64,000 nucleotides of DNA from Paenibacillus sp. JZ16 (GCF_015326965.1 NZ_CP017659.1:4382501-4446500), one strand, 5' to 3'. Shown: positions 10,762 through 20,320, counted from the stretch's first letter. Program-made: numbers and translations. Notes: generated by a model from the sequence alone, not told the origin.

Positions 10762-11651
10762 GAAATCTTATACAGCAAAGTTATGCCGACCAGGGAGAGG
10801 GGAGCCCGGGCTCTCTGTATTTGGTGGCAACGCCGATCGGTAATTTGGAGGATATGACCTATCGAGCCGTGCGCATCCTTCAGGAGTGCGATATTATCGC
10901 CGCAGAGGATACGAGGCAGTCACGCAAGCTGCTGACCCATTTCGAAATTCCGGCCAAACCGCTGTTTAGTTATCACGAGCATAATAAGGCGGCCAGCGGG
11001 CCTGAAATCATACGTTATATAATAGAAGGAAAAAATGTGGCACTCGTCAGCGACGCCGGTCTGCCGGCGATTTCGGACCCTGGCAGTGATCTGGTTTCAC
11101 TTGCGATTGAAGCGGGCATTTCGGTCATTCCGATCCCGGGGGCCAATGCCGCTCTTTCCGCCTTAATCGTTTCGGGTTTGCCGACCGAACGGTTTACGTT
11201 TATCGGCTTTTTGCCGCGGGAGCGCAAAGATATCGTCCAGCAGCTGCAAGCTTTGCAATCGGCGCAGGGAACGTTATTATTTTATGAATCTCCGCATCGC
11301 GTGAAAAAGACCCTGGAGATCTTGCAGGAGGTACTGGGAAATCGGAAGGTGACCTTGGCTCGCGAACTAACCAAGCGCTACGAGGAGTTCTTGCGCGGAA
11401 CAATCTCCGAATGTCTGGACTGGCTCACGGAGCATCCGCCGCTGGGAGAATATTGTTTGGTGGTTGAAGCCGGCAGTGCAGAAGAGGAGCTTAAAGAGAA
11501 AAATGCCTGGTGGCAGGAGCTTTCGCTCCAGGAGCATGTGGAACATTATGAGCGGGAAGGACTAAGCCGCAAGGATGCCATGAAAAAAACCGCGAGTGAT
11601 CGCGGTGTATCGAAGCGGGATATTTATAATGCACTCCTGACGGATTCGTGA
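10758..11651 (+). CDS. rsmI: 16S rRNA C1402 2'-O-methyltransferase
   Basis: Methylates the ribose of C1402 in 16S rRNA, at the decoding centre. A tetrapyrrole-methylase fold is evident: LYLVATPIGNLEDMTYRA near residue 20, AAEDTRQSRKLL (about 48), VSDAGLPAISDPG (about 97) and IPIPGANAALSALIVSGLP (about 122). 297 residues, with a C-terminal helical extension containing the GLSRKDAMKKTA segment typical of the family. Its ATG overlaps the trmN6 stop. Confidence 0.96.
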   Translation: MRNLIQQSYADQGEGSPGSLYLVATPIGNLEDMTYRAVRILQECDIIAAEDTRQSRKLLTHFEIPAKPLFSYHEHNKAASGPEIIRYIIEGKNVALVSDAGLPAISDPGSDLVSLAIEAGISVIPIPGANAALSALIVSGLPTERFTFIGFLPRERKDIVQQLQALQSAQGTLLFYESPHRVKKTLEILQEVLGNRKVTLARELTKRYEEFLRGTISECLDWLTEHPPLGEYCLVVEAGSAEEELKEKNAWWQELSLQEHVEHYEREGLSRKDAMKKTASDRGVSKRDIYNALLTDS

Positions 11652-11681
11652 TCTAGCGTAACTCGGCGCAGGGGGATAACA

Positions 11682-11742
11682 AATAGCCCCACAAAGTGGG
11701 GCCTATGCTTCGATGTTTATTCAAATCCTTTGCGGGGACCCC
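11682..11742 (-). repeat. Dispersed 62-bp repeat, copy A
   Basis: Read on the minus strand it begins GGGGTCCCCGCAAAG and ends CCCCACTTTGTGGGGCTATT. It matches 62790-62851 (plus strand) with about five substitutions and one indel over 62 bp. Each copy has a palindrome GGGGTCCCC at one end and a CCCCAC-TTT-GTGGGG hairpin at the other. It sits in the gap between rsmI and the convergent abrB. Confidence 0.85.
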
Positions 11743-11762
11743 AAAACATATAAATAAATGCG

Positions 11763-11807
11763 ATTAAAGAATTGCTCACTTCGCTGAAAACTTATAAATT
11801 CTTTAAT
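11763..11807. repeat. Perfect 11-bp inverted repeat between rsmI and abrB
   Basis: ATTAAAGAATT (11763-11773) and AATTCTTTAAT (11797-11807), 23 nt apart. It has no T-run on the plus strand, so a terminator role for rsmI is uncertain. It could be a protein-binding site or an RNA hairpin. Confidence 0.5.
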
Positions 11808-11811
11808 ATCA

Positions 11812-11860
11812 AAAAAAGACCCTCCTGCGGCCGGGTTCATAGCCGAGGAAGGCACCAAGG
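11812..11860 (-). terminator. abrB terminator
   Basis: On the minus strand CCTTCCTCGGC pairs with GCCGCAGGAGG across a short loop and is followed by GTCTTTTTTT. It lies 59 bp beyond the abrB stop. Confidence 0.75.
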
Positions 11861-11918
11861 AGATATGAAAAAGGTTAGAATTAACAAAATGTAATAATGC
11901 TATTATATACTAAAAATC

Positions 11919-12173
11919 TTAATTTGTCACAGGTGTAGGGATTTCCGAGATACATTCATGGCAAACAATTTTACCTTTGAAGTAAGTGACATTCTCAGCG
12001 TTACCACAGAAGATGCAGGCAGGCTCATATTTCTTAAGCATGATGCGTTCGCCGTCTACATAAATCTCCAATGCATCTTTCTCACCAATTCCGAGCGTAC
12101 GGCGTAACTCAATTGGAATGACGACCCGTCCAAGCTCATCGACTTTCCTTACAATTCCTGTTGATTTCATCAT
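11919..12173 (-). CDS. abrB: Transition-state regulator AbrB with zinc-ribbon tail
   Basis: A DNA-binding regulator of transition-state genes, which it represses until Spo0A shuts it off. Residues 1-52 are a classic SpoVT-AbrB swapped-hairpin domain (STGIVRKVDELGRVVIPIELRRTLGI), nearly identical to B. subtilis AbrB. The C-terminal half differs: in place of the Bacillus dimerisation region it has CIFC and CHEC pairs about 18 residues apart, a probable zinc ribbon. 84 residues. Two adjacent ATG codons can start it, with GAGGGG about 12 nt upstream. A good sigma-A promoter and a TGTCGAA box lie in its leader. It is the only minus-strand gene in this part. Confidence 0.93.
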   Translation of the reverse strand: MMKSTGIVRKVDELGRVVIPIELRRTLGIGEKDALEIYVDGERIMLKKYEPACIFCGNAENVTYFKGKIVCHECISEIPTPVTN

Positions 12174-12216
12174 AACTTATAAATGCCCCTCTCGCCATAA
12201 TTTAAAAAAGTCATAA

Positions 12217-12223
12217 TTCGACA
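12217..12223 (-). promoter_or_regulatory. Spo0A box in the abrB leader
   Basis: On the minus strand this reads TGTCGAA, the exact 0A-box core. It lies about 20 bp downstream of the start predicted from the abrB promoter, the same kind of placement Spo0A uses to repress abrB in B. subtilis. Confidence 0.6.
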
Positions 12224-12246
12224 TAGTTCTAGTTTTTATGTTATTT

Positions 12247-12275
12247 ATAGTACCAACGATTCCCAAAACAGTCAA
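12247..12275 (-). promoter_or_regulatory. abrB promoter (sigma-A)
   Basis: On the minus strand TTGACT (12275-12270), a 17-bp spacer and TACTAT (12252-12247). Confidence 0.8.
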
Positions 12276-12383
12276 CCTATATTTTTGAAAAATCGGAACC
12301 TATTTACGAAAGTATAGTGAACGAAACCCTTGTATAGCAACGTAATTACCATAAACGAACCAATTTTTGCTGCGGTTTTCTAT

Positions 12384-12431
12384 TTGTCGATTTGGAAAGC
12401 GTAATTTTACCTTATTCGACATGGTTCGACA
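12384..12431. promoter_or_regulatory. Cluster of Spo0A-type boxes upstream of the HD gene
   Basis: Two exact box cores, TTCGACA at 12415-12421 and 12425-12431 (each TGTCGAA on the minus strand), start 10 bp apart, one helical turn. A weaker TGTCGAT lies at about 12385-12391. They sit 65 to 110 bp upstream of the HD-domain gene and over 160 bp upstream of the divergent abrB start. Functional binding is inferred. Confidence 0.5.
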
Positions 12432-12496
12432 TTAGATGTCAAAAGAAGTGTTTATCGGCAAAAACCCAAATCAAAACGATAAGGAGTTGAGATGGA

Positions 12497-13786
12497 ATGC
12501 ATTCACCAATTTCGGAAGAAAAAGTGTTTAAGGATCCCGTCCACAATTATATTCATGTGCAAGACGATATCATATGGCGATTAATCGATACCCCGGAATT
12601 CCAGCGGCTCCGCCGGGTGAGACAGCTCGGGACTTCATTTCTGACCTTTCACGGGGCCGAGCACAGCCGATTCTCCCATTCACTGGGAGTCTATGAAATT
12701 ACGAGAAGAATCATCTCTCAATTCGAACGGAGGGGGTACTCCGATTGGCCTGCCGAGGAAAGGCAAGTTGCCCTCTGCGCGGCTCTGCTGCATGATTTGG
12801 GGCATGGGCCCTTTTCTCATTCTATAGAAGAAGCTTTTCATATGAATCACGAGGATTGGACATGCCGGATCCTGCTTGGGGATACTTGCGTCAATCAGGT
12901 ACTGCGGGAGCTTGGAGCGGATTTCCCCGAGAAAGTGGCTTCGGTTATTAACAAAACCTACGACAAGCCGATTGTGATAAACCTGGTCACTAGTCCGCTG
13001 GATGCAGACCGGATGGATTATTTGTTAAGGGATGCGTATTATACGGGAGTCAATTACGGAACGATTGATATTGACCGGATCTTGCGGATGCTGCGGCCGT
13101 ACCGGGATCGGGTCGTCGTGAAGGAATCGGGTATGCATGCCGTAGAGGATTACCTGATGTCAAGGTATCAGATGTACTGGCAGGTGTATTTTCATCCTGT
13201 CACCCGAAGCTCCGAAATTATCCTGCGCCAAATTTTCCGCCGGGCCAAGGAACTGCATGACCGTGGATATGCTTTTCGTTTCATGATCGAACCGCTTCCT
13301 GCGTTGTTTTCGGGGAATATCGGGGTGAATCAATATCTGCGCCTTGATGAAGCTCTGATCCAAACGGCCTTTCTGCAATGGACGGAGGAGGAAGATCCTC
13401 TTCTTAGCGAATTATGCGGCCGTTTCATGCACCGAAAGCTCTACAAATATGTAGAAATCGACAACATCGATCTGGAGACCATCGACGGGATACGCCACGC
13501 ATTCAGTGCCGTGGGATTGCATCCGGAATATGACCTGGAGATTGATTTTCCAACGGATCTTCCTTATGATAAGGTTCATTCCGATATGCCGCTTAACGAG
13601 AAGCAAATCCTGCTTCTGGATCGGCATGATGAGCTGAAGGAAATCTCGGAAGTATCCGATATTGTACGCTCGATCAGCGGCATTCATAAAGGACGGTACC
13701 ACCTTTATTATCCGGAGGAGAAGGTAAGTCCGCTGCTGGCTCAAATGCCGGAGAAGATAGCCAGTGTATTTAAACAACAACATTAA
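12497..13786 (+). CDS. HD-domain phosphohydrolase (YwfO/dGTPase-like)
   Basis: A 429-residue metal-dependent phosphohydrolase of the HD superfamily, similar to B. subtilis YwfO and related to bacterial dGTPases and SAMHD1. The metal ligands are seen in order: H61 within HSRFSHSLGV, H99-D100 in LLHDLGHGPFSH, and D169/D171 in SPLDADRMDYLLRD. The N-terminal KDPVHNYIHV motif is typical. The substrate is probably a nucleotide but is not established. Start: ATG with AAGGAG upstream. It occupies the place of metS between abrB and tatD. Upstream Spo0A-like boxes suggest growth-phase control. Confidence 0.88.
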   Translation: MHSPISEEKVFKDPVHNYIHVQDDIIWRLIDTPEFQRLRRVRQLGTSFLTFHGAEHSRFSHSLGVYEITRRIISQFERRGYSDWPAEERQVALCAALLHDLGHGPFSHSIEEAFHMNHEDWTCRILLGDTCVNQVLRELGADFPEKVASVINKTYDKPIVINLVTSPLDADRMDYLLRDAYYTGVNYGTIDIDRILRMLRPYRDRVVVKESGMHAVEDYLMSRYQMYWQVYFHPVTRSSEIILRQIFRRAKELHDRGYAFRFMIEPLPALFSGNIGVNQYLRLDEALIQTAFLQWTEEEDPLLSELCGRFMHRKLYKYVEIDNIDLETIDGIRHAFSAVGLHPEYDLEIDFPTDLPYDKVHSDMPLNEKQILLLDRHDELKEISEVSDIVRSISGIHKGRYHLYYPEEKVSPLLAQMPEKIASVFKQQH

Positions 13787-13883
13787 CCTAGTTGGAAAAC
13801 AGGAACATTTGGTTTATCTGCAATTTACCCAGCTAATGGAAGATATACGACACAGAAACGACAGGAAGGAGAGTGTGGATTTT

Positions 13884-14648
13884 ATGTTGTTCGACACGCA
13901 CACTCATATGGATGCTCCCCAATTCGACGAAGACCGGGAAGAGGCAATCCAGCGGGCGCTCGAAGCCGGCGTGACCCGGATGATCAATATTGGATTTAAC
14001 CGGGAGACGATTCCGACTACGATGAAGCTGGCAGAAACTTATGATTTTATATATGCAGCGGTAGGCTGGCATCCTGTAGACGCCATTACCATGGAGGATC
14101 AGGACCTGGATTGGATCGCCTCTTTGTGCAGTCACGAGAAAGTGGTGGCTATAGGAGAGATCGGTTTGGACTATTATTGGGATACGTCTCCGAAAGAAGT
14201 TCAGCACCGAGTGCTTCGGCGTCAGATCGGACTGGCCCGGGAATTGAACATGCCGATTGTCATTCATAATCGGGATGCGCATGAAGATATCGTGAGAATT
14301 TTGCGCGAGGAAAAAGCCTCCGAGGTGGGCGGTGTCATGCATTCTTTCTCCGGAAGCTGGGAAACGGCCAAAATATGTCTCGATATGGGATTCCATATTT
14401 CGTTTGGCGGGCCGATTACCTTCAAAAATGCAAAGCAGCCCAAAGAGGTTTTGGCGCAGGTTCCGCTTGATCGATTATTGATCGAAACGGACTCCCCTTA
14501 CCTAACACCTCATCCCTTCCGCGGGAAACGAAATGAGACCGCTTATGTAAAATTGGTGGCGGAGGCGGCAGCCGAAATTAGAGGGTTGTCCTATGAGGAA
14601 TTGGCCCAAATTACCACCCAAAATGCGCTGGAACGATTTGGTATTTAA
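13884..14648 (+). CDS. tatD: TatD-family metal-dependent DNase (YabD)
   Basis: A TIM-barrel metallohydrolase of the TatD family; relatives are 3'-5' DNases and some act in quality control. HTHMD at residues 6-10 (metal ligands), GWHP near 67, GEIGLDYYW near 95, HNRDA near 131, MHSFSG near 156 and ETDSPYLTPHP near 205 are all present. 254 residues, against 255 in B. subtilis. The ATG at 13884 is chosen because MLFDTHTH aligns with the family start, with AGGAAGGAG about 12 nt upstream; the frame is open further upstream. Confidence 0.94.
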   Translation: MLFDTHTHMDAPQFDEDREEAIQRALEAGVTRMINIGFNRETIPTTMKLAETYDFIYAAVGWHPVDAITMEDQDLDWIASLCSHEKVVAIGEIGLDYYWDTSPKEVQHRVLRRQIGLARELNMPIVIHNRDAHEDIVRILREEKASEVGGVMHSFSGSWETAKICLDMGFHISFGGPITFKNAKQPKEVLAQVPLDRLLIETDSPYLTPHPFRGKRNETAYVKLVAEAAAEIRGLSYEELAQITTQNALERFGI

Positions 14649-14862
14649 CGAAAACGAGAGCAAAAGCGATGAAAAAGGGAGCATTTTCGATTAATTAAAG
14701 TTTTTTAATCAGAAAAGGCGTTGATATTACAATATTTTAACCTTTTACATGAGAAAATGTGGTTGAATGTTGCTTTACAACCTGCATACAAACAGGATAT
14801 CATCTTTTCAGTGATAAGAAGCTGCGATGTGCAGATCGCGGCCGAATATTTCATGAACCGTC

Positions 14863-15053
14863 TCGCTTAATCTCCGAAATTTTGGGGAACGGGGGAACCG
14901 ATACCGCCGTGCATACTGGTCTGAATGCGCGCAGCTGTATTTGATTTCTTTTTCGGGTCTTTGGGGTGAATTTGAAGGATCTCGCCATGAGCGGGTATCC
15001 GGATCTAGGGCGTCTCTCTTACGTCCGAACCCGACAGCTAACTCCGTAAGCGA
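14863..15053 (+). ncRNA. c-di-AMP riboswitch (ydaO/yuaA class)
   Basis: The conserved words of the class occur in order: GGGGAACGGGGGAACCGATA (about 14883-14902), GGGGTGAATTTG (about 14963), the GAGCGGGTATCC region (about 14990), and TCCGAACCCGACAGCTAACT (15024-15043). P1 forms from TCGCTTA (14863-14869) and TAAGCGA (15047-15053). In this class c-di-AMP binding favours termination, and a terminator follows at 15104. The controlled gene is the YabE-like cell-wall protein, a frequent target type for this riboswitch. Nothing else is seen in the 691-bp gap 14649-15339; its promoter should lie about 14720-14800, where only weak -35/-10 candidates are visible. Confidence 0.92.
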
Positions 15054-15103
15054 AATAAGAGGGGAATTCTCGTGCATACCATTTCCATGATTCTAATCAT
15101 CAG

Positions 15104-15154
15104 GAAGCCACGTTAGAGCCTCTAGTACTCTTTCAATGGCTTTCTTTTATTTTT
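15104..15154 (+). terminator. Riboswitch expression-platform terminator
   Basis: GAAGCCA (15104-15110) pairs with TGGCTTTC (15137-15144), with an inner AGAG/CTCT stem, followed by TTTTATTTTT. It lies about 50 nt after the aptamer and about 185 nt before the GTG of the regulated gene. Confidence 0.8.
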
Positions 15155-15339
15155 GAATAATGGAGAGGGGATCATCATACTCTTGGTAAACAAGGGGTGG
15201 TGGTACATGGACGGAAAGACGGGAATTGACGCAGGGTGTAGATAGATAGCAGGGCGCCTTGTGAGAAAAATTGCTATAGTCACGTCAAATGCATTCATGC
15301 GTTTACCTAGACGGCGGGACTATGAAGGAGGATGGAATA

Positions 15340-16527
15340 GTGGGCATTTTTCAACCTGAAGAAACCCATGAATCACAATCATCCAGCATGTCTTACGCAT
15401 TGAGATGGAAGCATGACAATTTGCGTCAACTGATGTTGCTCGGTGCCATGGGTGCCGTTACGGTATCACTTCTCATATCGTTGGTCGTACATGATCAGGC
15501 AGGCAAGGAGGTTCAGCTTGTCGTCGATGGTCGTGTCACCACAGTAGAAACACGTGGATCATTGCTGCAGGAATTGCTGGATGAGCAAGCGATCACGTTG
15601 AGTCCTCAGGATCAGATTTCGATGCCTTTAAACGGCGCGATCCAGGATGGAGACCGGATCATCATTGACCGGGCAATTCCAGTCAAAGTTACAGTAGGCA
15701 GCACAACCAAAACCATATTTACATCCCAGGATACGGTTGATCATGTACTTAAAGAGGCTGGTATTACGATCCAGGGTGAAGATATAGTACAACCGGCACA
15801 GAACACGAAGCTGACCAGCAATATGAATATCGATGTCGTTCGCGTCACGAAACAAAAAGTTAAAGAGACGGAGGATCGCAATTTCCGCGTGATCAAAACA
15901 GCCGACCCATCGCTTGAGAGAGGGGATAACCGCGTTATTCAGCGGGGCGAGCCTGGTCTCATGGTGAACCATTATGAGAAGGTCTACCACAATGGCAAGC
16001 TGGTTTCCAAGACGAAGGTCTCCCAAGAGATTGAACGCAGAACGAAGGATAAAATCATTGCTGTTGGCACGAAAAAAGTAGAGAAGCCTGTCATCGTTCA
16101 GGCGGCAGCCACCGATGTAAAGGCTAAACCGGCTAAATTGTCCGGCACGAAAAAAGTAACGACCGCCAAGGCTGTCGAGAACAACGTGGTTTCTCGGGCA
16201 GGCGTTGATTTTAAATACAGCAAGGTATTGAACAACGTGTCGATGACGGCGTATTCCGCTGAGCAGCAGGGAATCGGTACACGCACTGCATCCGGTACAC
16301 GCGTTACAGAAGGACGCACCATCGCCGTTGATCCTAACATCATCCCGATCGGCTGGTGGGTCTATATCGAAGGCATTGGCTTCCGTCGTGCAGAAGATAC
16401 GGGCGGTGCCATCAAAGGCAACAAAATCGATGTGTATTATGATTCACTGAAATCGGCCATAAACTTCGGCCGGAAGAGCGGCCGCACCGTTTACGTGATC
16501 GGTCCGGTTAAACCTGAATTGAACTAG
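15340..16527 (+). CDS. yabE: YabE-like cell-wall protein (DUF348 - G5 - 3D domains)
   Basis: A secreted or membrane-anchored cell-wall remodelling protein related to resuscitation-promoting factors. Order of parts: cytosolic N-terminus, one transmembrane segment (about residues 32-50), two DUF348 repeats (about 55-165, each with a TVxETxGS or TIFTSQDTVDHVL-type start), a G5 domain (about 165-245, with GEPGL and Y-KV-NGKLVSKTKVS), an Ala/Lys-rich linker, and a C-terminal 3D domain with the three conserved acidic motifs (VDP, AEDTG, IDVYY) that form a double-psi barrel resembling lytic transglycosylase MltA. GTG at 15340 with AAGGAGG 8 nt upstream. Controlled by the c-di-AMP riboswitch. Confidence 0.92.
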   Translation: MGIFQPEETHESQSSSMSYALRWKHDNLRQLMLLGAMGAVTVSLLISLVVHDQAGKEVQLVVDGRVTTVETRGSLLQELLDEQAITLSPQDQISMPLNGAIQDGDRIIIDRAIPVKVTVGSTTKTIFTSQDTVDHVLKEAGITIQGEDIVQPAQNTKLTSNMNIDVVRVTKQKVKETEDRNFRVIKTADPSLERGDNRVIQRGEPGLMVNHYEKVYHNGKLVSKTKVSQEIERRTKDKIIAVGTKKVEKPVIVQAAATDVKAKPAKLSGTKKVTTAKAVENNVVSRAGVDFKYSKVLNNVSMTAYSAEQQGIGTRTASGTRVTEGRTIAVDPNIIPIGWWVYIEGIGFRRAEDTGGAIKGNKIDVYYDSLKSAINFGRKSGRTVYVIGPVKPELN

Positions 16528-16594
16528 ACGCATGAATTCCAATTTACAATACCATTCTAATGCTATACTATTTAGCTTATAATATATAATGATG

Positions 16595-16628
16595 AAGAAG
16601 AGGGAATATTTCCTCTTCTTTTGTTTTG
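16595..16628 (+). terminator. Intrinsic terminator after yabE
   Basis: AAGAAGAGG, a loop of about 7 nt, CCTCTTCTT, then TTGTTTTGTT. Confidence 0.88.
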
Positions 16629-16712
16629 TTAAGAACGGAGTATATAGGGCTAAGTTGGTAGAACCTAGAGGTTGTACAAGCCTGTTTTCTTGGGAAGGAA
16701 GAGAACAAACGC

Positions 16713-18145
<1,433 letters not shown>

Positions 18146-18210
18146 TACAGCCATTAGGGCGCCCATAGACCCGCGGAAGGTCTCGACGCGATAAATTGAT
18201 GTTTCCAAGA

Positions 18211-18238
18211 ACCAATAGTCACAGTGGCCCATACCATA
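18211..18238 (+). promoter_or_regulatory. yabG promoter (sigma-K type)
   Basis: AC at 18211-18212, a 17-bp gap and CATACCATA (18230-18238), matching the sigma-K -10 pattern CATANNNTA. B. subtilis yabG is a late mother-cell (sigma-K) gene. Confidence 0.6.
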
Positions 18239-18254
18239 GGGTAGGGGTGATGTT

Positions 18255-19160
18255 GTGATGAACTTGGGAGACTTGGTCGTTCGTAAATCCTACGGCGGCG
18301 ATGTAACGTTCCGGGTAGAAGGCATGCGGCAAAATAACAATATCGTCATCAAAGGGACGGAATTCCGGTTACTGGCCGATGCTCCCGTTGATGATCTGGT
18401 CACGGTCCCGCATCCCACCTTAAGCGAACGAACAAAGCAGGCACAGATCAAAGCCAATGAGTCGCTGGACCGCCTGCAGAAGCACAGACAGGAGCAGAGC
18501 GAGCGTCAACTGGCCAGCCTGCGCAATATCGAAGGCGGCCAGCTTGCGGATAAAGGATATTTTGACGTGCCGGGCAAAGTGCTGCATTTGGATGGGGATC
18601 CCCAATACCTGAAGAAGAGTTTGACCTTGTATAATCAGCTTCGGGTCCCAGCGGAAGGCCATTATATCAATGAGTCGGGGATGGCCGATTCATTATATCG
18701 TCTTCTTCCGCGGGTAAGACCTGATATCGTGGTAATTACAGGTCATGATGGAGTTCTGAAGAGACGACAGCCATACGATTTATATAGCCTGGACAGCTAT
18801 AAAAATTCACACAACTTTGTCACGGCCATTCAGGTAGCACGTCAATATGAGCGGAATCTGGATTCCCTGGTCATTGTAGCCGGAGCGTGCCAATCGCATT
18901 TTGAAGCGCTGCTGCAGGCAGGAGCCAATTTTGCCAGCTCGCCGGGGCGAATCCTCATTCATGCCCTGGATCCCGTCTACGTTGCCGCCAAGGCAGCCTA
19001 TACGTCGGTCAGGGATACCGTGAACATTCATGATGTCGTTCATCATACGATCAGCGGCAGCCAGGGCGTGGGCGGAATCGAGACGAGAGGCAGCTACCGG
19101 ATCGGTCTGCCCAAGCTGCAGGATTTGTCCACATTGAAGGTTACGCCTTCGGTCAGTTAG
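18255..19160 (+). CDS. yabG: Sporulation-specific protease YabG
   Basis: A cysteine protease of the mother cell that trims spore-coat and cortex-associated proteins (such as SpoIVA and SafA in B. subtilis) and allows coat cross-linking. 301 residues with the conserved N-terminal GDLVVRKSYGGDVTFRV barrel-like segment, the central ITGHDG (about 157-162) and the VVAGACQSHFEA segment (about 203-214), where the Cys and His lie in the family's conserved core. Start is GTG 18255 or the next codon, ATG 18258; GGGGTGA lies upstream. Monocistronic between a sigma-K type promoter and a terminator. Confidence 0.93.
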   Translation: MMNLGDLVVRKSYGGDVTFRVEGMRQNNNIVIKGTEFRLLADAPVDDLVTVPHPTLSERTKQAQIKANESLDRLQKHRQEQSERQLASLRNIEGGQLADKGYFDVPGKVLHLDGDPQYLKKSLTLYNQLRVPAEGHYINESGMADSLYRLLPRVRPDIVVITGHDGVLKRRQPYDLYSLDSYKNSHNFVTAIQVARQYERNLDSLVIVAGACQSHFEALLQAGANFASSPGRILIHALDPVYVAAKAAYTSVRDTVNIHDVVHHTISGSQGVGGIETRGSYRIGLPKLQDLSTLKVTPSVS

Positions 19161-19215
19161 GCTCATACTGTGTGCTGAAAGAGGCTTATCGGCCGTTGAG
19201 GAAAGACCCGAGAAG

Positions 19216-19245
19216 AACCCCACAAGCTGGGGTTTTTTATTTTTT
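19216..19245 (+). terminator. Intrinsic terminator after yabG
   Basis: AACCCCA, a 5-nt loop, TGGGG and TTTTTTATTTTT. Confidence 0.92.
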
Positions 19246-19350
19246 GTTTCAATTCTTTAAGAATGTTGTCAAAAAAAATACATAAAGCTTGTCAATTTAG
19301 CACATATTAAAGCAAATGCACACGAGAAATACAGGGTCAAAAAAAATACG

Positions 19351-19380
19351 TTGACAATATATTTTTGATGCTGATATAAT
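19351..19380 (+). promoter_or_regulatory. veg upstream promoter
   Basis: TTGACA (19351-19356), an 18-bp spacer and TATAAT (19375-19380): consensus in both elements. It is the upstream one of a tandem pair. Confidence 0.8.
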
Positions 19381-19393
19381 TAATGTTTTTGAA

Positions 19394-19422
19394 TTGACAA
19401 ATGACTGAATCTTTTGTATAAT
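19394..19422 (+). promoter_or_regulatory. veg downstream promoter (full sigma-A consensus)
   Basis: TTGACA (19394-19399), exactly 17 bp, TATAAT (19417-19422). The B. subtilis veg promoter is also among the strongest vegetative promoters. Confidence 0.92.
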
Positions 19423-19449
19423 GGACAAGGAAAGAGGTGGTCGTCGACA

Positions 19450-19725
19450 ATGGCTAAAAACGCGCTGTTGGAAATCAAACGCAGTCTCGATGCCCATTTA
19501 GGGCAAAAAATTACGCTTCGGGCTAACGGTGGCCGTCGGAAGACCGTCGAGCGTACTGGTGTTTTGGAAGAAACGTACCCTTCTGTTTTCATTGTGAAGC
19601 TGGATCAAGACCAGCAAACTTTTAAACGTGTGTCCTACAGTTATGCCGATATTCTGACCGAAACCGTGGAAATCATGGTAACCGGTGATGACAACGAGAT
19701 GCGAATCACCTATATCAAGTCATAA
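19450..19725 (+). CDS. veg: Veg protein (biofilm-related regulator)
   Basis: A small protein of 91 residues with an SH3-like beta-barrel composition, conserved in Bacillota. In B. subtilis Veg stimulates matrix gene expression by acting against SinR; its direct action is not settled. The sequence [31 protein letters not shown] and the central tract ending TYPSVFIV are diagnostic. The ATG at 19450 follows GAGGTGG; the frame is open upstream but overlaps the promoter. Two consensus promoters and a terminator make it a strongly expressed single-gene unit. Confidence 0.96.
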   Translation: MAKNALLEIKRSLDAHLGQKITLRANGGRRKTVERTGVLEETYPSVFIVKLDQDQQTFKRVSYSYADILTETVEIMVTGDDNEMRITYIKS

Positions 19726-19742
19726 CGATATGTCATGAGAGA

Positions 19743-19774
19743 GCAGTCTCCACTTACAGGGAGGCTGTTTTTTG
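19743..19774 (+). terminator. Intrinsic terminator after veg
   Basis: CAGTCTCC pairs with GGAGGCTG (one wobble) and is followed by TTTTTTTG. Confidence 0.88.
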
Positions 19775-19792
19775 TTGCCATCGAACCGGGGA

Positions 19793-19822
19793 GAATGACA
19801 AGCGAAAATTAAACGCATACTA
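19793..19822 (+). promoter_or_regulatory. sspF promoter (sigma-G type)
   Basis: GAATG (19793-19797), an 18-bp spacer and CATACTA (19816-19822), a full match to the sigma-G consensus. It leaves an untranslated leader of about 130 nt before sspF. Confidence 0.8.
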
Positions 19823-19959
19823 AGGCTGCGCGAGGCCTTCTTTATCCGTTCCATATGCGGAGATGGAGGTTAAGCTTGCAGGGGGGCGTAAAAGGTCACT
19901 GCATCGCGCCGGATGCTGTTCATGCCATACTCAATACATTTTCCAAGGAGGCGGGATTG

Positions 19960-20142
19960 ATGAGCAGGAGAAGACGAAGCATTATGTCCGATCAATTGAA
20001 GACCGAATTGGCTAAGGAATTGGGATTCTACGATACCGTGGAAAAAGAAGGCTGGGGAGGCATTAAGGCCAAGGATGCCGGCAACATGGTAAAACGGGCG
20101 ATTGAGCTCGCCGAGCGGGCAGCCCGCAAATCCGATCTGTAA
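19960..20142 (+). CDS. sspF: Small acid-soluble spore protein (alpha/beta type, SspF)
   Basis: A DNA-coating spore protein that shields the forespore chromosome. 60 residues, with the family motifs [19 protein letters not shown] (the GPR protease cleavage neighbourhood) and [15 protein letters not shown]. The start at 19960 has AAGGAGG 8 nt upstream. A consensus sigma-G promoter precedes it and a terminator follows. Position between veg and ispE is as in B. subtilis. Confidence 0.96.
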   Translation: MSRRRRSIMSDQLKTELAKELGFYDTVEKEGWGGIKAKDAGNMVKRAIELAERAARKSDL

Positions 20143-20161
20143 GAGAAAGACCATAACGCGG

Positions 20162-20198
20162 CAGGGGCTTCCGGTTAAGCGGAAGCCCCTGTTTGTTT
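20162..20198 (+). terminator. Intrinsic terminator after sspF
   Basis: CAGGGGCTTCCG, a short loop, CGGAAGCCCCTG, then TTTGTTT. Confidence 0.92.
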
Positions 20199-20320
20199 AC
20201 CTCCATCAAACGGTCCCATGACTTCAAAGCCTGAGTTTGTTAATATAGAGGCATTAGATGTTTTTCCTCGAATATGTTAAGTTCAAGCATATGGGAAAAG
20301 CTAAGGATAGGTGAACGTTC

